Of a stretch of 35,866 nucleotides of DNA, positions 12,870 to 20,240 are shown piece after piece. A model generated the notes under the pieces. It was not told the DNA's origin and ran no database searches. It saw only the letters and a list, made by a program, of their open reading frames with translations. Origin of the DNA: a virus. The translations under genes and the position numbers were made by a program. The first letter of the stretch is position 1. Every line of letters starts with the position of its first letter. Where the stretch lies: the IMG/VR virus record IMGVR_UViG_3300025128_000153, positions 1-35,866 of that record; one strand, 5' to 3'.

Positions 12870-12916
12870 CTAGTACTAGTCTTAGTCTTAGGCTTAGTCT
12901 TAGTACTAGACTAGTA
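12870..12916. repeat. CTAG/CTTAG-rich simple repeat
   Basis: TAGTACTAG units and CTTAG units alternate. CTAG occurs at 12870, 12876, 12906 and 12911, and again at 13011. The same TAGTACTAG pattern occurs at 5914-5956 in the linker of the methyltransferase fusion. Confidence 0.8.
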
Positions 12917-12920
12917 CTAA

Positions 12921-13005
12921 GCCCAAGGCCCCAAGGCCCAAGGTCCAAGGCAAGGCCCAAGGACCCCACCAAGGAACCAAGGAACCAAGGCCCCAAGGCC
13001 TAAGC
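12921..13005. repeat. Degenerate CCAAGG tandem repeat
   Basis: About ten CAAGG cores, most as CCCAAGG, CCCCAAGG or ACCAAGG, follow one another in 85 bases. The block is open in several frames only because it lacks stop codons. I do not think it codes. Confidence 0.85.
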
Positions 13006-13501
13006 CTAAGCTAGTGCAACAAAGCAAATGAGGGGGGGGATAACGTCAATGGGGGCTAAATCTCCCGATGGCATCCTTGTTACATACCTACAAAGCCCGC
13101 CAAGTCCGCTCAGTTGCCCCACAAGGGCCAAAGCCCGCCTTGCCCTTGCCCTTGCCTATGGGCGGGGCCGCTTGGCCATTGCAAGGCCGTTACAGGGGCT
13201 TAGACGGGGTTTAGGCTTATTCGGGGGCTTAGACTCACTATAACAGGCATTATCGTTAGTATCGGGATTATCGGGCTTGGATTGTCCTAAGTGCCCGTTG
13301 TTGCAGGATGTTACATCTATTATAAACTTATTTATAATTATTCGAGGTGACCCCCCTCGGGGGCGGCTCATCATCGAACGAACCCGTATATACTCCCACC
13401 CAAATGCCTTGCCGCTGAACCCCCTTTGTTACTCAGGGTTCATCGACCCGCCTTGGGGGGGGGCCTTTGTATCTTCGTGCACCTCCCCTAAATTTTTTGC
13501 T

Positions 13502-13530
13502 TTGACAGAAGGGGTCTGTTACAATATTAT
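13502..13530 (+). promoter_or_regulatory. Strong sigma70-like late promoter with TGTTACA in the spacer
   Basis: TTGACA (13502-13507), a 17-base spacer, then TATTAT (13525-13530). A TGTTACA site (13517-13523) fills the end of the spacer. An alternative reading is an extended -10, TG-T-TACAAT (13517-13525). With either, the start point falls at or just before the ATG at 13539, so the first message would be nearly leaderless. It heads the whole packaging and structural block. Confidence 0.6.
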
Positions 13531-13538
13531 TTTATCCT

Positions 13539-13952
13539 ATGGTTACTTCGTTTACAGAAGACAAGTTCAATAGCGATCAACGCTGGCCTTCGTTTACTTT
13601 TCGGGAGTTGAAGTGTTCCCATACTGGAGCTTGCGTCATGGACGAGGCTTTCTTGGACCGCTTGCAGGCTCTTCGTAACAAGGTGGGGCCGTTGGTTATT
13701 AGTTCGGGGTATCGTTCGGTGGCGCATCCAGTAGAGGTTGTCAAGGGTAAGCCCGGCACTCATACGATGGGTCGAGCGGTGGATGTCAGTTGTCGGGGCG
13801 AGAAGGCGGTTGAGGTGTTGAAGTATGCTTTGCAGTTAGGGTTTACGGGTATTGGTGTAAAGCAACATGGCAAGGAAGGTCGGTTCTTGCATCTGGATGA
13901 CCTTACCAGTGATTCGTATCATGGGCCTCGGCCTACGATCTGGAGTTACTAA
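13539..13952 (+). CDS. Peptidase M15-type endolysin (D-Ala-D-Ala/L-Ala-D-Glu peptidase family)
   Basis: 137 aa, typical for phage M15 (VanY/Peptidase_M15_3-like) enzymes that cut peptidoglycan stem peptides and lyse the host. The start segment FTFRELKCSHTG is family-like. SGYRS (56-60) and the zinc ligands H75 and D82 (in THTMGRAVDV) and H118 (in FLHLD) are all present. There is no signal peptide, so a holin or other pore is needed for release. The gene is separate from the membrane-protein cluster at 2.3-3.5 kb and heads the late operon directly under the predicted promoter. I see no ribosome site before the ATG, consistent with a leaderless message. Confidence 0.85.
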   Translation: MVTSFTEDKFNSDQRWPSFTFRELKCSHTGACVMDEAFLDRLQALRNKVGPLVISSGYRSVAHPVEVVKGKPGTHTMGRAVDVSCRGEKAVEVLKYALQLGFTGIGVKQHGKEGRFLHLDDLTSDSYHGPRPTIWSY

Positions 13953-13956
13953 TAGA

Positions 13957-14184
13957 ATGAAAAAAAAGAAGAAGAAGATTGATCCTTTTTTTGTTAAAGG
14001 TAGGAAACGGCGCGATGCGCGTGAGTGTGCCAAGAATAAAAGAGAAGAAGAACTGGCTATTTTTAATTTGCTAACAGTGGCAGCCGATAAAGGGTGGGAG
14101 ATAGAAGAAGTTGAGGGTGGCTTGATGCTAGTAGAACCCGGAGTAACTGAATCAAAAGTTCATTTTATAACAGCAGTTAAATAA
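13957..14184 (+). CDS. 75-aa Lys-rich protein before the terminase
   Basis: I start this at the ATG at 13957, five bases after the M15 stop; the longer reading from 13867 would be out of frame over the M15 gene. It begins with a run of lysines and an RKRRDARECAKNKREEE stretch, then an acidic helical part ending in VHFITAVK. It is probably a small nucleic-acid-binding or accessory protein. Its TAA shares one base with the next ATG (TAATG), implying coupling to the small terminase. Confidence 0.6.
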   Translation: MKKKKKKIDPFFVKGRKRRDARECAKNKREEELAIFNLLTVAADKGWEIEEVEGGLMLVEPGVTESKVHFITAVK

Positions 14185-14657
14185 TGCAATTAAAAGACAA
14201 GCACCGCGAAGCGATTCAGATGATGATACTGGATCGGTATAGCCGCCGCCGCCAGACGGGCCAGATTGCTGCACAGGTTGGCGTAACGCGTTCGGCTATT
14301 ACTCAGTGGAAGAATGACGAAGATTTTAAGGCAGAGTATCAGAAACAGCTTCGTATATACCAACAGGACTTCTCTGATATTCGCCTTGCGGATCGTAAAG
14401 AGCGGGTGCAGGTATTATCGGATATGTTTGAGCATATACCTTCTCAGCGCGTTAGTTTGCGGATGAAGGTTCTGGAGCAGATACGCGTTGAGGTAGGGGA
14501 TGACCGTATACAAGTTGAGCATACCGTAGAGGTAAAGGGGCCGAACATGCCACCTCGCGCCGAGACCTATGAGGAGTGGATCAAGCAAAACCAGCAGATG
14601 CTGGAGGCGGGCGTAGGGGAATCAGTTGAAGCGGATTTTGAAATAGAGGAAGAGTAG
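14184..14657 (+). CDS. terS: Terminase small subunit
   Basis: 157 aa. The N-terminal HTH (TGQIAAQVGVTRSAITQWKND, about 27-47) is the DNA-recognition domain of small terminases. A central helical region (KERVQVLSDMF, then VSLRMKVLEQI) is the expected oligomerisation core. An acidic C-terminal tail would contact the large subunit. It lies two genes before the large terminase, as is normal. The subunit binds the packaging site and loads the motor. Confidence 0.75.
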   Translation: MQLKDKHREAIQMMILDRYSRRRQTGQIAAQVGVTRSAITQWKNDEDFKAEYQKQLRIYQQDFSDIRLADRKERVQVLSDMFEHIPSQRVSLRMKVLEQIRVEVGDDRIQVEHTVEVKGPNMPPRAETYEEWIKQNQQMLEAGVGESVEADFEIEEE

Positions 14658-14660
14658 CCA

Positions 14661-15044
14661 ATGGCGGGGCAAAGTGCAGTGCAGCCGCAATATGCCGATG
14701 AGGAGCTTGCGTTGATTCGCAAAAAGCTCAAAGCGGACGGCATTGAGCTTACTCAACTAAAGCGGCAAGTGGTCAACAACCCCGATGGGTCTATTTCCAC
14801 CGAACGAACGGTAACCATACAAGATCCTCGGATTCATAAGGGCCTTTGGGTAAACATCCCCACATTATACGGGGGCGAGGAAGTCTCTCAGGAAAAGGCC
14901 ATAGATATTATTGCCAAGAACAAGGGCGTGGACCCGGAAACGGGCGAGGAGGTGCCTTTTTTCACGACCTTGGATGAGGCTGTTTCTTCGGCCAAGGCCC
15001 GCTCCGACTCCCTCGGAGCCGCTCATCGCCGGGGAAAAAAGTAA
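14661..15044 (+). CDS. Small protein between terminase subunits
   Basis: 127 aa, three bases after the small terminase. The N-terminal half is charged and helical, the middle VTIQDPRIHKGLWVNIPTLYGG is extended, and the rest holds DIIAKNKGVDPETG-like turns and a basic tail. The pattern PRIHKGLWVNIPTLYGG resembles short proteins seen next to terminases in related phages. Function unknown; its position suggests a role in packaging or head assembly. Confidence 0.7.
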   Translation: MAGQSAVQPQYADEELALIRKKLKADGIELTQLKRQVVNNPDGSISTERTVTIQDPRIHKGLWVNIPTLYGGEEVSQEKAIDIIAKNKGVDPETGEEVPFFTTLDEAVSSAKARSDSLGAAHRRGKK

Positions 15045-15047
15045 CCA

Positions 15048-16424
15048 ATGCCTTGGCAGCCACAGCCCGGACCGCAAGAGAAGGCTATACGCGCTTCTTT
15101 TGTAGATGAAATCTTCTTTGGTGGAGCGCGTGGGGGTGGTAAGACAGATTATCTTCTCGGAGATTTCGCTGCTGACGTAGAGCAGTATGGCGAGCATTGG
15201 CGTGGGGTGCTGTTTCGCCGCACCTACCCCGAACTGGACGAGATCGTAGACCGCAGCCGTGCGATCTACTTTGATATGTTTCCGGGGGCCGAATACAAGG
15301 TAGGATCCCATACGTGGCACTTCCCCGGTGGCGCTACGCTCAAATTACGTCATATTGAAACAGAACTGGATGCCGATCATTACCAAGGCCACCAATATAC
15401 GTGGATCGGGTGGGACGAAGTGGGTTCATGGCCTAACCTCAAGGCTTACCATCGGCTCAAGGCTTGCCTGCGCTCGGCCCATGCTGTTCCAGTAAAGCGT
15501 ATTCGTGTTACCGGCAACCCCGGTGGACCCGGCCATAACGAGGTAAAGCGTTACTTTGTCGATGTAACAGAAGAGGGTCATCTAACTACAGGGCAAGACA
15601 AGATGACGCGGATGTATATCCGCAGTCTTGTTACAGATAACAAGGTATTGTTACAAAGTGACCCCGGTTACATTGATCGCTTGAAGGCAGTAGGTGACGA
15701 GCAGTTAGTCAAAGCGTGGCTGGCGGGGGATTGGGACGCTATGGTAGGGGCGTTCTTTAGTAACTGGTATGGGGACAAGGTCGTTGTTCCCTCTTTCAAC
15801 ATCCCCAGCCATTGGCCCTTGTTTGGCGCACTTGATTATGGGGAAAGCTCGCCAAGTTCCTTCGGCCTATATACCGTAGATCACGATGATAACGTCTATA
15901 GGATCACTGAATACTACCAAGGCAACGCTTCGGCTTCGCAACATGCCGATAACATTAATGCTATCATTGAAGGTTGTCCTTTTACGGGGGGCCGCCATCC
16001 GCAAGCTATATATGCTGATCCAAGCATTTTTGTAAAGCGCAGGCTTACCGAAGCTATGAATCGCTCGCCTGCCGATGTTTTTGGCGAGCATGGCTTGTGG
16101 TTGACAAGGGCAAACAACGATAGGATCAACGGCTGGCGCGTCTGTAACGATGCGCTTATAAATGACCGCTTTCATTGCTTTGCGGGCTGGAATGATGCAC
16201 TTTGCAGGACGGTGCCGACGTTGCCGAGGTCATCGCGCAACCCCGAAGACCTCGACACCCATGCCGAGGACCATGCCGCCGACGAGTGGCGGTATGCTAT
16301 GATGCACTGTTACAAACCTCATGCTGCACCCGTAGAGCAAAACTACGAAGGCACCGCACAGCAAGCCCTCGACTCACTGTCGGCAGGGGGAAAAAGGAAA
16401 GGACGTTACAATACGGGGCTTTGA
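15048..16424 (+). CDS. terL: Terminase large subunit (packaging ATPase and nuclease)
   Basis: 458 aa. Walker A is GGARGGGKT (25-33), Walker B is YTWIGWDEVGSW with D123-E124, and the coupling motif is VTGNPGG (154-160). The RNase H-like nuclease carries ALDYGE with D263, YADPSIF (about 320), and a late acidic HAEDHAADEWRY (about 403-415). It translocates DNA into the prohead and cuts the concatemer. Three TGTWACA sites lie in 15563-15655, two of them 20 bp apart and read in different codon registers. Confidence 0.93.
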   Translation: MPWQPQPGPQEKAIRASFVDEIFFGGARGGGKTDYLLGDFAADVEQYGEHWRGVLFRRTYPELDEIVDRSRAIYFDMFPGAEYKVGSHTWHFPGGATLKLRHIETELDADHYQGHQYTWIGWDEVGSWPNLKAYHRLKACLRSAHAVPVKRIRVTGNPGGPGHNEVKRYFVDVTEEGHLTTGQDKMTRMYIRSLVTDNKVLLQSDPGYIDRLKAVGDEQLVKAWLAGDWDAMVGAFFSNWYGDKVVVPSFNIPSHWPLFGALDYGESSPSSFGLYTVDHDDNVYRITEYYQGNASASQHADNINAIIEGCPFTGGRHPQAIYADPSIFVKRRLTEAMNRSPADVFGEHGLWLTRANNDRINGWRVCNDALINDRFHCFAGWNDALCRTVPTLPRSSRNPEDLDTHAEDHAADEWRYAMMHCYKPHAAPVEQNYEGTAQQALDSLSAGGKRKGRYNTGL

Positions 16425-16456
16425 CTTTTGTTACAGGTGTTACTATTTTACAAATT

Positions 16457-16636
16457 ATGGCAACAAAAAAAACGACCTACGGGGCTTTGTTTCCTGTAGG
16501 CATACGATGGATGGATACTATGAAAGGCTTTAATGGAACGCCCAAGCCAACGAAGACCAAGCCTGCGGGCGGCAAGCGCGTTAAGCCCATGCCTGCTGGT
16601 GGTGACACCATGAAAAAGGGCAAAGGGTCCAAGTAA
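16457..16636 (+). CDS. 59-aa Lys/Gly/Pro-rich protein with KGFNGTPKP motif
   Basis: I start at the ATG at 16457; the longer frame from 16202 lies over the terminase gene. The second half is disordered and basic (repeated K, G, P, T). It contains GFNGTPKP, which recurs in the next small protein, so the pair looks paralogous or shares a binding motif. No ribosome site is obvious. It lies between terminase and portal. Function unknown. Confidence 0.55.
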   Translation: MATKKTTYGALFPVGIRWMDTMKGFNGTPKPTKTKPAGGKRVKPMPAGGDTMKKGKGSK

Positions 16637-16637
16637 T

Positions 16638-16808
16638 ATGCCCAAGGTCGGCGGTAAACATTATAGCTATGATGCCAAGGGCATGGCGCAAGCCACGGCG
16701 GCTTCGCAGCGCAGTGGAAAGCCCATGACCAATGCACGCAAGAAAAGCAGTGCAAGTGCTAAAGGGTTTAACGGCACTCCAAAGCCGCAGACGCGCAGGG
16801 GCCGATGA
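16638..16808 (+). CDS. 56-aa basic protein with KGFNGTPKP motif
   Basis: Too short for a standard ORF list. ATG one base after the previous stop, TGA overlapping the portal ATG as ATGA. The N-terminal half has MPKVGGKHYSYDAKGMAQA, a pattern I associate with small proteins near portal genes in similar phages. The C-terminal part is Lys/Arg/Ser-rich and ends GFNGTPKPQTRRGR. It is probably coupled to portal translation. Function unknown. Confidence 0.6.
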   Translation: MPKVGGKHYSYDAKGMAQATAASQRSGKPMTNARKKSSASAKGFNGTPKPQTRRGR

Positions 16809-18850
16809 AACAAGCTGATATAGATTTCTGGCGTGGTTCGATTGAAAACACCAAGGTGTGGATGCGAGCGCGTCACAAAGTTTGGCGTAGGCTGCTTAAG
16901 GCTTACGAGTTGGACTTTGAGGTCGATGGTCTGCCCGAAGACAAGACGGTAAGAGTTAGTCGCTTTTACCCGTTGTCGCGGCAGATCATTGCCAGTATCA
17001 GCTATAACTACCCCCATGTGTTTTTTCATGTAGAAGAGCCGGGCAAGGAGTTTGCCTCGGAGATATTAGAGCGAGTAGCTAACGCAGCCTTGGAGCAGAT
17101 GGACACCAAGGCTGAAGTGCAACAGGTTATCTTTGATGCGTTGTTTTGTGATGTAGGGTGGCTCAAGTTCGGTTACAACCCACCGGGTGATGCCGACATG
17201 ATTGCCCCCTATACTATCAATGATGCGCTTTCCAATGATTTCCCGTATGTCCACAGGGTAAACCCGTTTAATATCTTTATTGACCCCCTTACGCCCCCTC
17301 ATAAGTTGTCCCATGCTCGTTACATCATCGAAAAGATGGTGGTGCCGCTGGAGTACGTGCGGCAAGATGAGCGTTTTAGTAACAGGCGGCAGATACAGCC
17401 TATTGACGAAGAGGATACGACTGATACGCTGTTAGCGGATGTCGAAGGCAGCGCAGCAAGCGAAGAAGCCGATGCGGTCAAGGATGCTAAGACCCAAGGC
17501 AAGATGACGGTGCTGTATGAGGTCCATGACCGTATGCACCGCAAGCGTATTACTTTTGCCGAGTCGGTGCGCGAGCCTATTGAAGAGATTGACCACCCGA
17601 TGCTGGCGATGCGTCCTGTAACAATGCCCGATCCGTTTACGGGCGAGCCTTTGTTGACGGGGGAGTTTGAACCAGAGGGGGGCTACCTTACAAATGGCGG
17701 CTTTCCTTATTACGCATTGCAATTCGACCAGACGCAAGACTCTTTTTATGGCCAGCCGCCAATGGCTTATGCTGAAGACACGCAGAAGCTGATCGTAGAG
17801 TCCATATCGCGCCGGGCCGATCTGCTCAAGCGTTTTTCTCGCACGGTATTAGGGGCAAGGCGAGAGCGCGATGCCAACGCCGACATTGGAGAGACCTTAG
17901 AACAGGGCCGCGATGGCGATATTATTTGGGTAGAAGACCCCAGTTCTTCATTTCGTCCAATGGATTTTGGCAACCCTCCTCCCGATCAGTTGGGGATAGA
18001 GCGGGATGCGCGGGAATATGAGGAGCAGTCGCTGAACGTAAGCCAGATGGCAATGGGAGGGGGGCCAAAGCTGACCGCTACGCAAGCGAGCTTGCAGGCG
18101 AGCTTTGGTCAGTTGAACCGAGAATGGATGCAGTTGCGGGTAGCGGATTGTTACAAAACGACTGTCCATAACACGCTGCGGATGATGGCAGATGCCCGCT
18201 ATACGCCCGAAGAGTTCTTGGTCAACGTAGCACAAGACGAGATGGAACCCGTTTATGAGGCTGTAACAGCCGACATGTTACGAGTTCGGTTTAAGATCGA
18301 CATCGTAGCAGGGTCTACTTCGCCCATTACCGAGCAGTTGGAGCGAGAAGATGCACTGGCGTTGTTTAACTACACGATACAACTGCCAGAAATCAACCGC
18401 ACTGAAGCCATAAAAGGGCTATTGAAAGCATTTAAGGTCAGTGACCCGGAAAAATACCTCGGTAAACAGGCCGATGCAGACGCTATGAAGTTGGCAAGCA
18501 TGGAAAACGTGGCCTATCTGATGAAAGGTGCTAACCCCAATGTAACACCAGAAGAAAACCATCAGATCCACATGGGCATTCATGGCCAGATACAAACACT
18601 GCCAGAGTTCCAGCAGTTGCTACCTCAACAACAGCAGCAAGTCATGGCCATTGCCCAACAGCATCTTCAGCAGCACATGCAAGCCTTGCAACAAAAGGCA
18701 CAAGGTGGTGGAGGTGCGGCGGCTGCGCCCAACCCCGAAGGCAGGGAAGTTCGGGAGCGGGGTGGCCAAGAGGGCAACATTGTTTCTATGGTAAGATCGC
18801 AAGCACAAGAGATGTCACAGCAGGTTCAACGTGCGCCGGGGCAAAACTAA
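16805..18850 (+). CDS. Portal protein
   Basis: 681 aa, the size of podovirus-type portals. Portal proteins form the dodecameric ring through which DNA enters and leaves. The N-terminal helices, the ISYNYPHVFFHVEEPGKE segment, the central NPFNIFIDPLTPP and YALQFDQTQDSFYGQPP stretches, and a long Q-rich helix (QQLLPQQQQQVMAIAQQH) near the C-terminus fit the stem, clip and barrel architecture. Position after the large terminase and before the scaffold and capsid genes supports the call. It starts in an ATGA overlap and ends in a TAATG overlap. Confidence 0.8.
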   Translation: MKQADIDFWRGSIENTKVWMRARHKVWRRLLKAYELDFEVDGLPEDKTVRVSRFYPLSRQIIASISYNYPHVFFHVEEPGKEFASEILERVANAALEQMDTKAEVQQVIFDALFCDVGWLKFGYNPPGDADMIAPYTINDALSNDFPYVHRVNPFNIFIDPLTPPHKLSHARYIIEKMVVPLEYVRQDERFSNRRQIQPIDEEDTTDTLLADVEGSAASEEADAVKDAKTQGKMTVLYEVHDRMHRKRITFAESVREPIEEIDHPMLAMRPVTMPDPFTGEPLLTGEFEPEGGYLTNGGFPYYALQFDQTQDSFYGQPPMAYAEDTQKLIVESISRRADLLKRFSRTVLGARRERDANADIGETLEQGRDGDIIWVEDPSSSFRPMDFGNPPPDQLGIERDAREYEEQSLNVSQMAMGGGPKLTATQASLQASFGQLNREWMQLRVADCYKTTVHNTLRMMADARYTPEEFLVNVAQDEMEPVYEAVTADMLRVRFKIDIVAGSTSPITEQLEREDALALFNYTIQLPEINRTEAIKGLLKAFKVSDPEKYLGKQADADAMKLASMENVAYLMKGANPNVTPEENHQIHMGIHGQIQTLPEFQQLLPQQQQQVMAIAQQHLQQHMQALQQKAQGGGGAAAAPNPEGREVRERGGQEGNIVSMVRSQAQEMSQQVQRAPGQN

Positions 18851-19248
18851 TGGTATTCCATGATTTTAGATGCGAAAAATGTAACAACTTGCAAGAAGAT
18901 GTGGCATTTACTGCAATAAAAGACATAAAGCGTGAGATTGACTGCAAAAGTTGCGATGGAACGGCAAAAATGACGTTTCGTTCGGGAAACAGCATACATC
19001 AGACTAATTCCAGCATGTATGGCAACTATCATGCGGGTTTTGGGTGTGTGGTAGAAAGTTATTCCCATAAGCAGCAACTGCTAAAAAAATACAACGTAGT
19101 AGAGTCTTCGGATGCCGTAGGCGGTTCGCGCTGCCACCGGAAATCCGAAAACGACTTGAAAAAAACCAAAGTTGATGGTCCGCAATGGTCTTTTGGGGGA
19201 ACACCCGCAGAAGCTATGCAGGCTGCTCAACAGCAAATGGAGGAATAA
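18850..19248 (+). CDS. FmdB-like zinc-ribbon protein
   Basis: 132 aa. The N-terminus is a zinc ribbon of the FmdB type: FHDFRCEKC (C8, C11) and later DCKSC (C32, C35). The middle contains many polar and Gly/Tyr residues (SMYGNYHAGFGCVVESYSHK), then a sequence that reads like the short phage proteins seen between portal and scaffold (GGSRCHRKSENDL). Its ATG shares a base with the portal stop. Role unknown, possibly head assembly. Confidence 0.7.
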   Translation: MVFHDFRCEKCNNLQEDVAFTAIKDIKREIDCKSCDGTAKMTFRSGNSIHQTNSSMYGNYHAGFGCVVESYSHKQQLLKKYNVVESSDAVGGSRCHRKSENDLKKTKVDGPQWSFGGTPAEAMQAAQQQMEE

Positions 19249-19254
19249 AAAACC

Positions 19255-20211
19255 ATGTCCGAAGCAATACTGGATTTGGACTCCATATCAGCAGATGAGA
19301 CAACTTCAACGGACTCTTTGGACGGTTCTGCGGATATTTCGACCACCGTAGAGCTTTTCCCCGAAGACACTCCGACTGAAACCTCTTCTGATGACAGTGG
19401 ACACTCTGAGTCAGAAAGTGCCGAGACATTTGACCCGAATGCAGTAGATTGGGCCAGAGTAGACCCGAATACTGTACCGGAGCAGTATAAGCCCGTCCAA
19501 GAAGCAGTAAAGCAGCAGCAGGCCGATTATACGCGCAAGATGCAAGACTTGGCCGACCAGCGCAGGCAGCAAGAAGCGCAGCAAGCCCAGTTGACCAACA
19601 TGCAGCGAGAATGGGCAGATCGGGTACAGGCCGTTGCGCCTGCACCACAGCAACTTGATCCGGTGCAACAGTTGCGGATGCAGTCCACGGACGAAGAAAA
19701 TAAAGCAATGGACTTTATGGACTTTTATGTGGAACAGAGGACGCAACAGAAGTTCAACGAGCTTGAAGGTCGTTATAACGCGCTTTTGCAGCGAATGGAA
19801 CAAAACGAAGCAGTTATTGGGCCTGCAACTCAACGAATGCAGCAGCGGGAACGGGCTGAAGCCGTGGAGCGCACATCATCTGCCGTAAATGAGGCCGTAG
19901 AAGCCTACGGTGAGGATGTTCGCAACCCAAAGTGGACACCGGAAATGTTGCGGTTGATGGAGAATGATCGGAATAACAACCCCCATCTTAATCCATTGAC
20001 CGACAAGCCCTACACTGTAAAAGAAGCGTATGAAAAGGCTGCGGGCGTAACCGCAGGCAACGCAGCACAGCTTCGGGCCAGCGACAAGCAAGCTCGGAGA
20101 TCGTCAAAAAATGCGTTGCGAACTAATGCTTCTGTCAGTGCTTCAGAGGACGGATCGGCATTAACCGACAACGAAGTCTTGTCTCAACTACAGGGGCTGG
20201 GCTTTGAATAA
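19255..20211 (+). CDS. Scaffolding protein
   Basis: 318 aa. A GGAGG ribosome site is embedded in the end of the preceding gene. The first 80 residues are very acidic and Ser/Thr-rich. Residues 80-220 are a Q/R/E-rich coiled coil (QAQLTNMQREWADRVQ and onward). The C-terminal part is basic with a helical end, as expected for the segment that binds the capsid protein. It lies directly before the major capsid gene. These are the classic scaffold features; sequence identity was not checked. Confidence 0.75.
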   Translation: MSEAILDLDSISADETTSTDSLDGSADISTTVELFPEDTPTETSSDDSGHSESESAETFDPNAVDWARVDPNTVPEQYKPVQEAVKQQQADYTRKMQDLADQRRQQEAQQAQLTNMQREWADRVQAVAPAPQQLDPVQQLRMQSTDEENKAMDFMDFYVEQRTQQKFNELEGRYNALLQRMEQNEAVIGPATQRMQQRERAEAVERTSSAVNEAVEAYGEDVRNPKWTPEMLRLMENDRNNNPHLNPLTDKPYTVKEAYEKAAGVTAGNAAQLRASDKQARRSSKNALRTNASVSASEDGSALTDNEVLSQLQGLGFE

Positions 20212-20240
20212 GAGTAACAACTGTTACAGGAGAATTTATC

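Larger units (their letters stand above)
12608..13538. other. 930-bp region without a convincing gene, rich in simple repeats
   Basis: Short ORFs here (both strands) have low-complexity translations and no ribosome sites. In order the region holds: the terminator; three GTAACAATT-type repeats (12692, 12780, 12823); a CTAG/CTTAG-rich block (12870-12916); a CCAAGG-rich block (12921-13005) with an 11-base inverted match back to the CTAG block; a pyrimidine/purine-skewed stretch; an AT-rich patch (13318-13341); a CCCCC-TC-GGGGG mini hairpin (13351-13364); and the late promoter. Five TGTWACA sites lie in it (12670, 12822, 13078, 13309, 13517). Confidence 0.7.

Noticed and set aside
12640-12996. 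Minus-strand 118-aa ORF in the repeat block
   Set aside because: The translation is Leu/Gly/Arg low complexity created by the CCAAGG and CTTAG repeats. There is no ribosome site, and it overlaps a terminator.
13232-13242. GACTCACTATA, an 11-base match to the core of the T7 RNA polymerase promoter
   Set aside because: No single-subunit RNA polymerase gene is present, the match occurs once, and the +1 region (ACAGG) does not fit. Chance of one such match in 34 kb is only about 1-2%, but there is no supporting context.
13028-13573. Plus-strand ORFs of 71 and 98 aa before the endolysin gene
   Set aside because: No ribosome site, biased composition, and the second would run through the late promoter into the endolysin gene in another frame.
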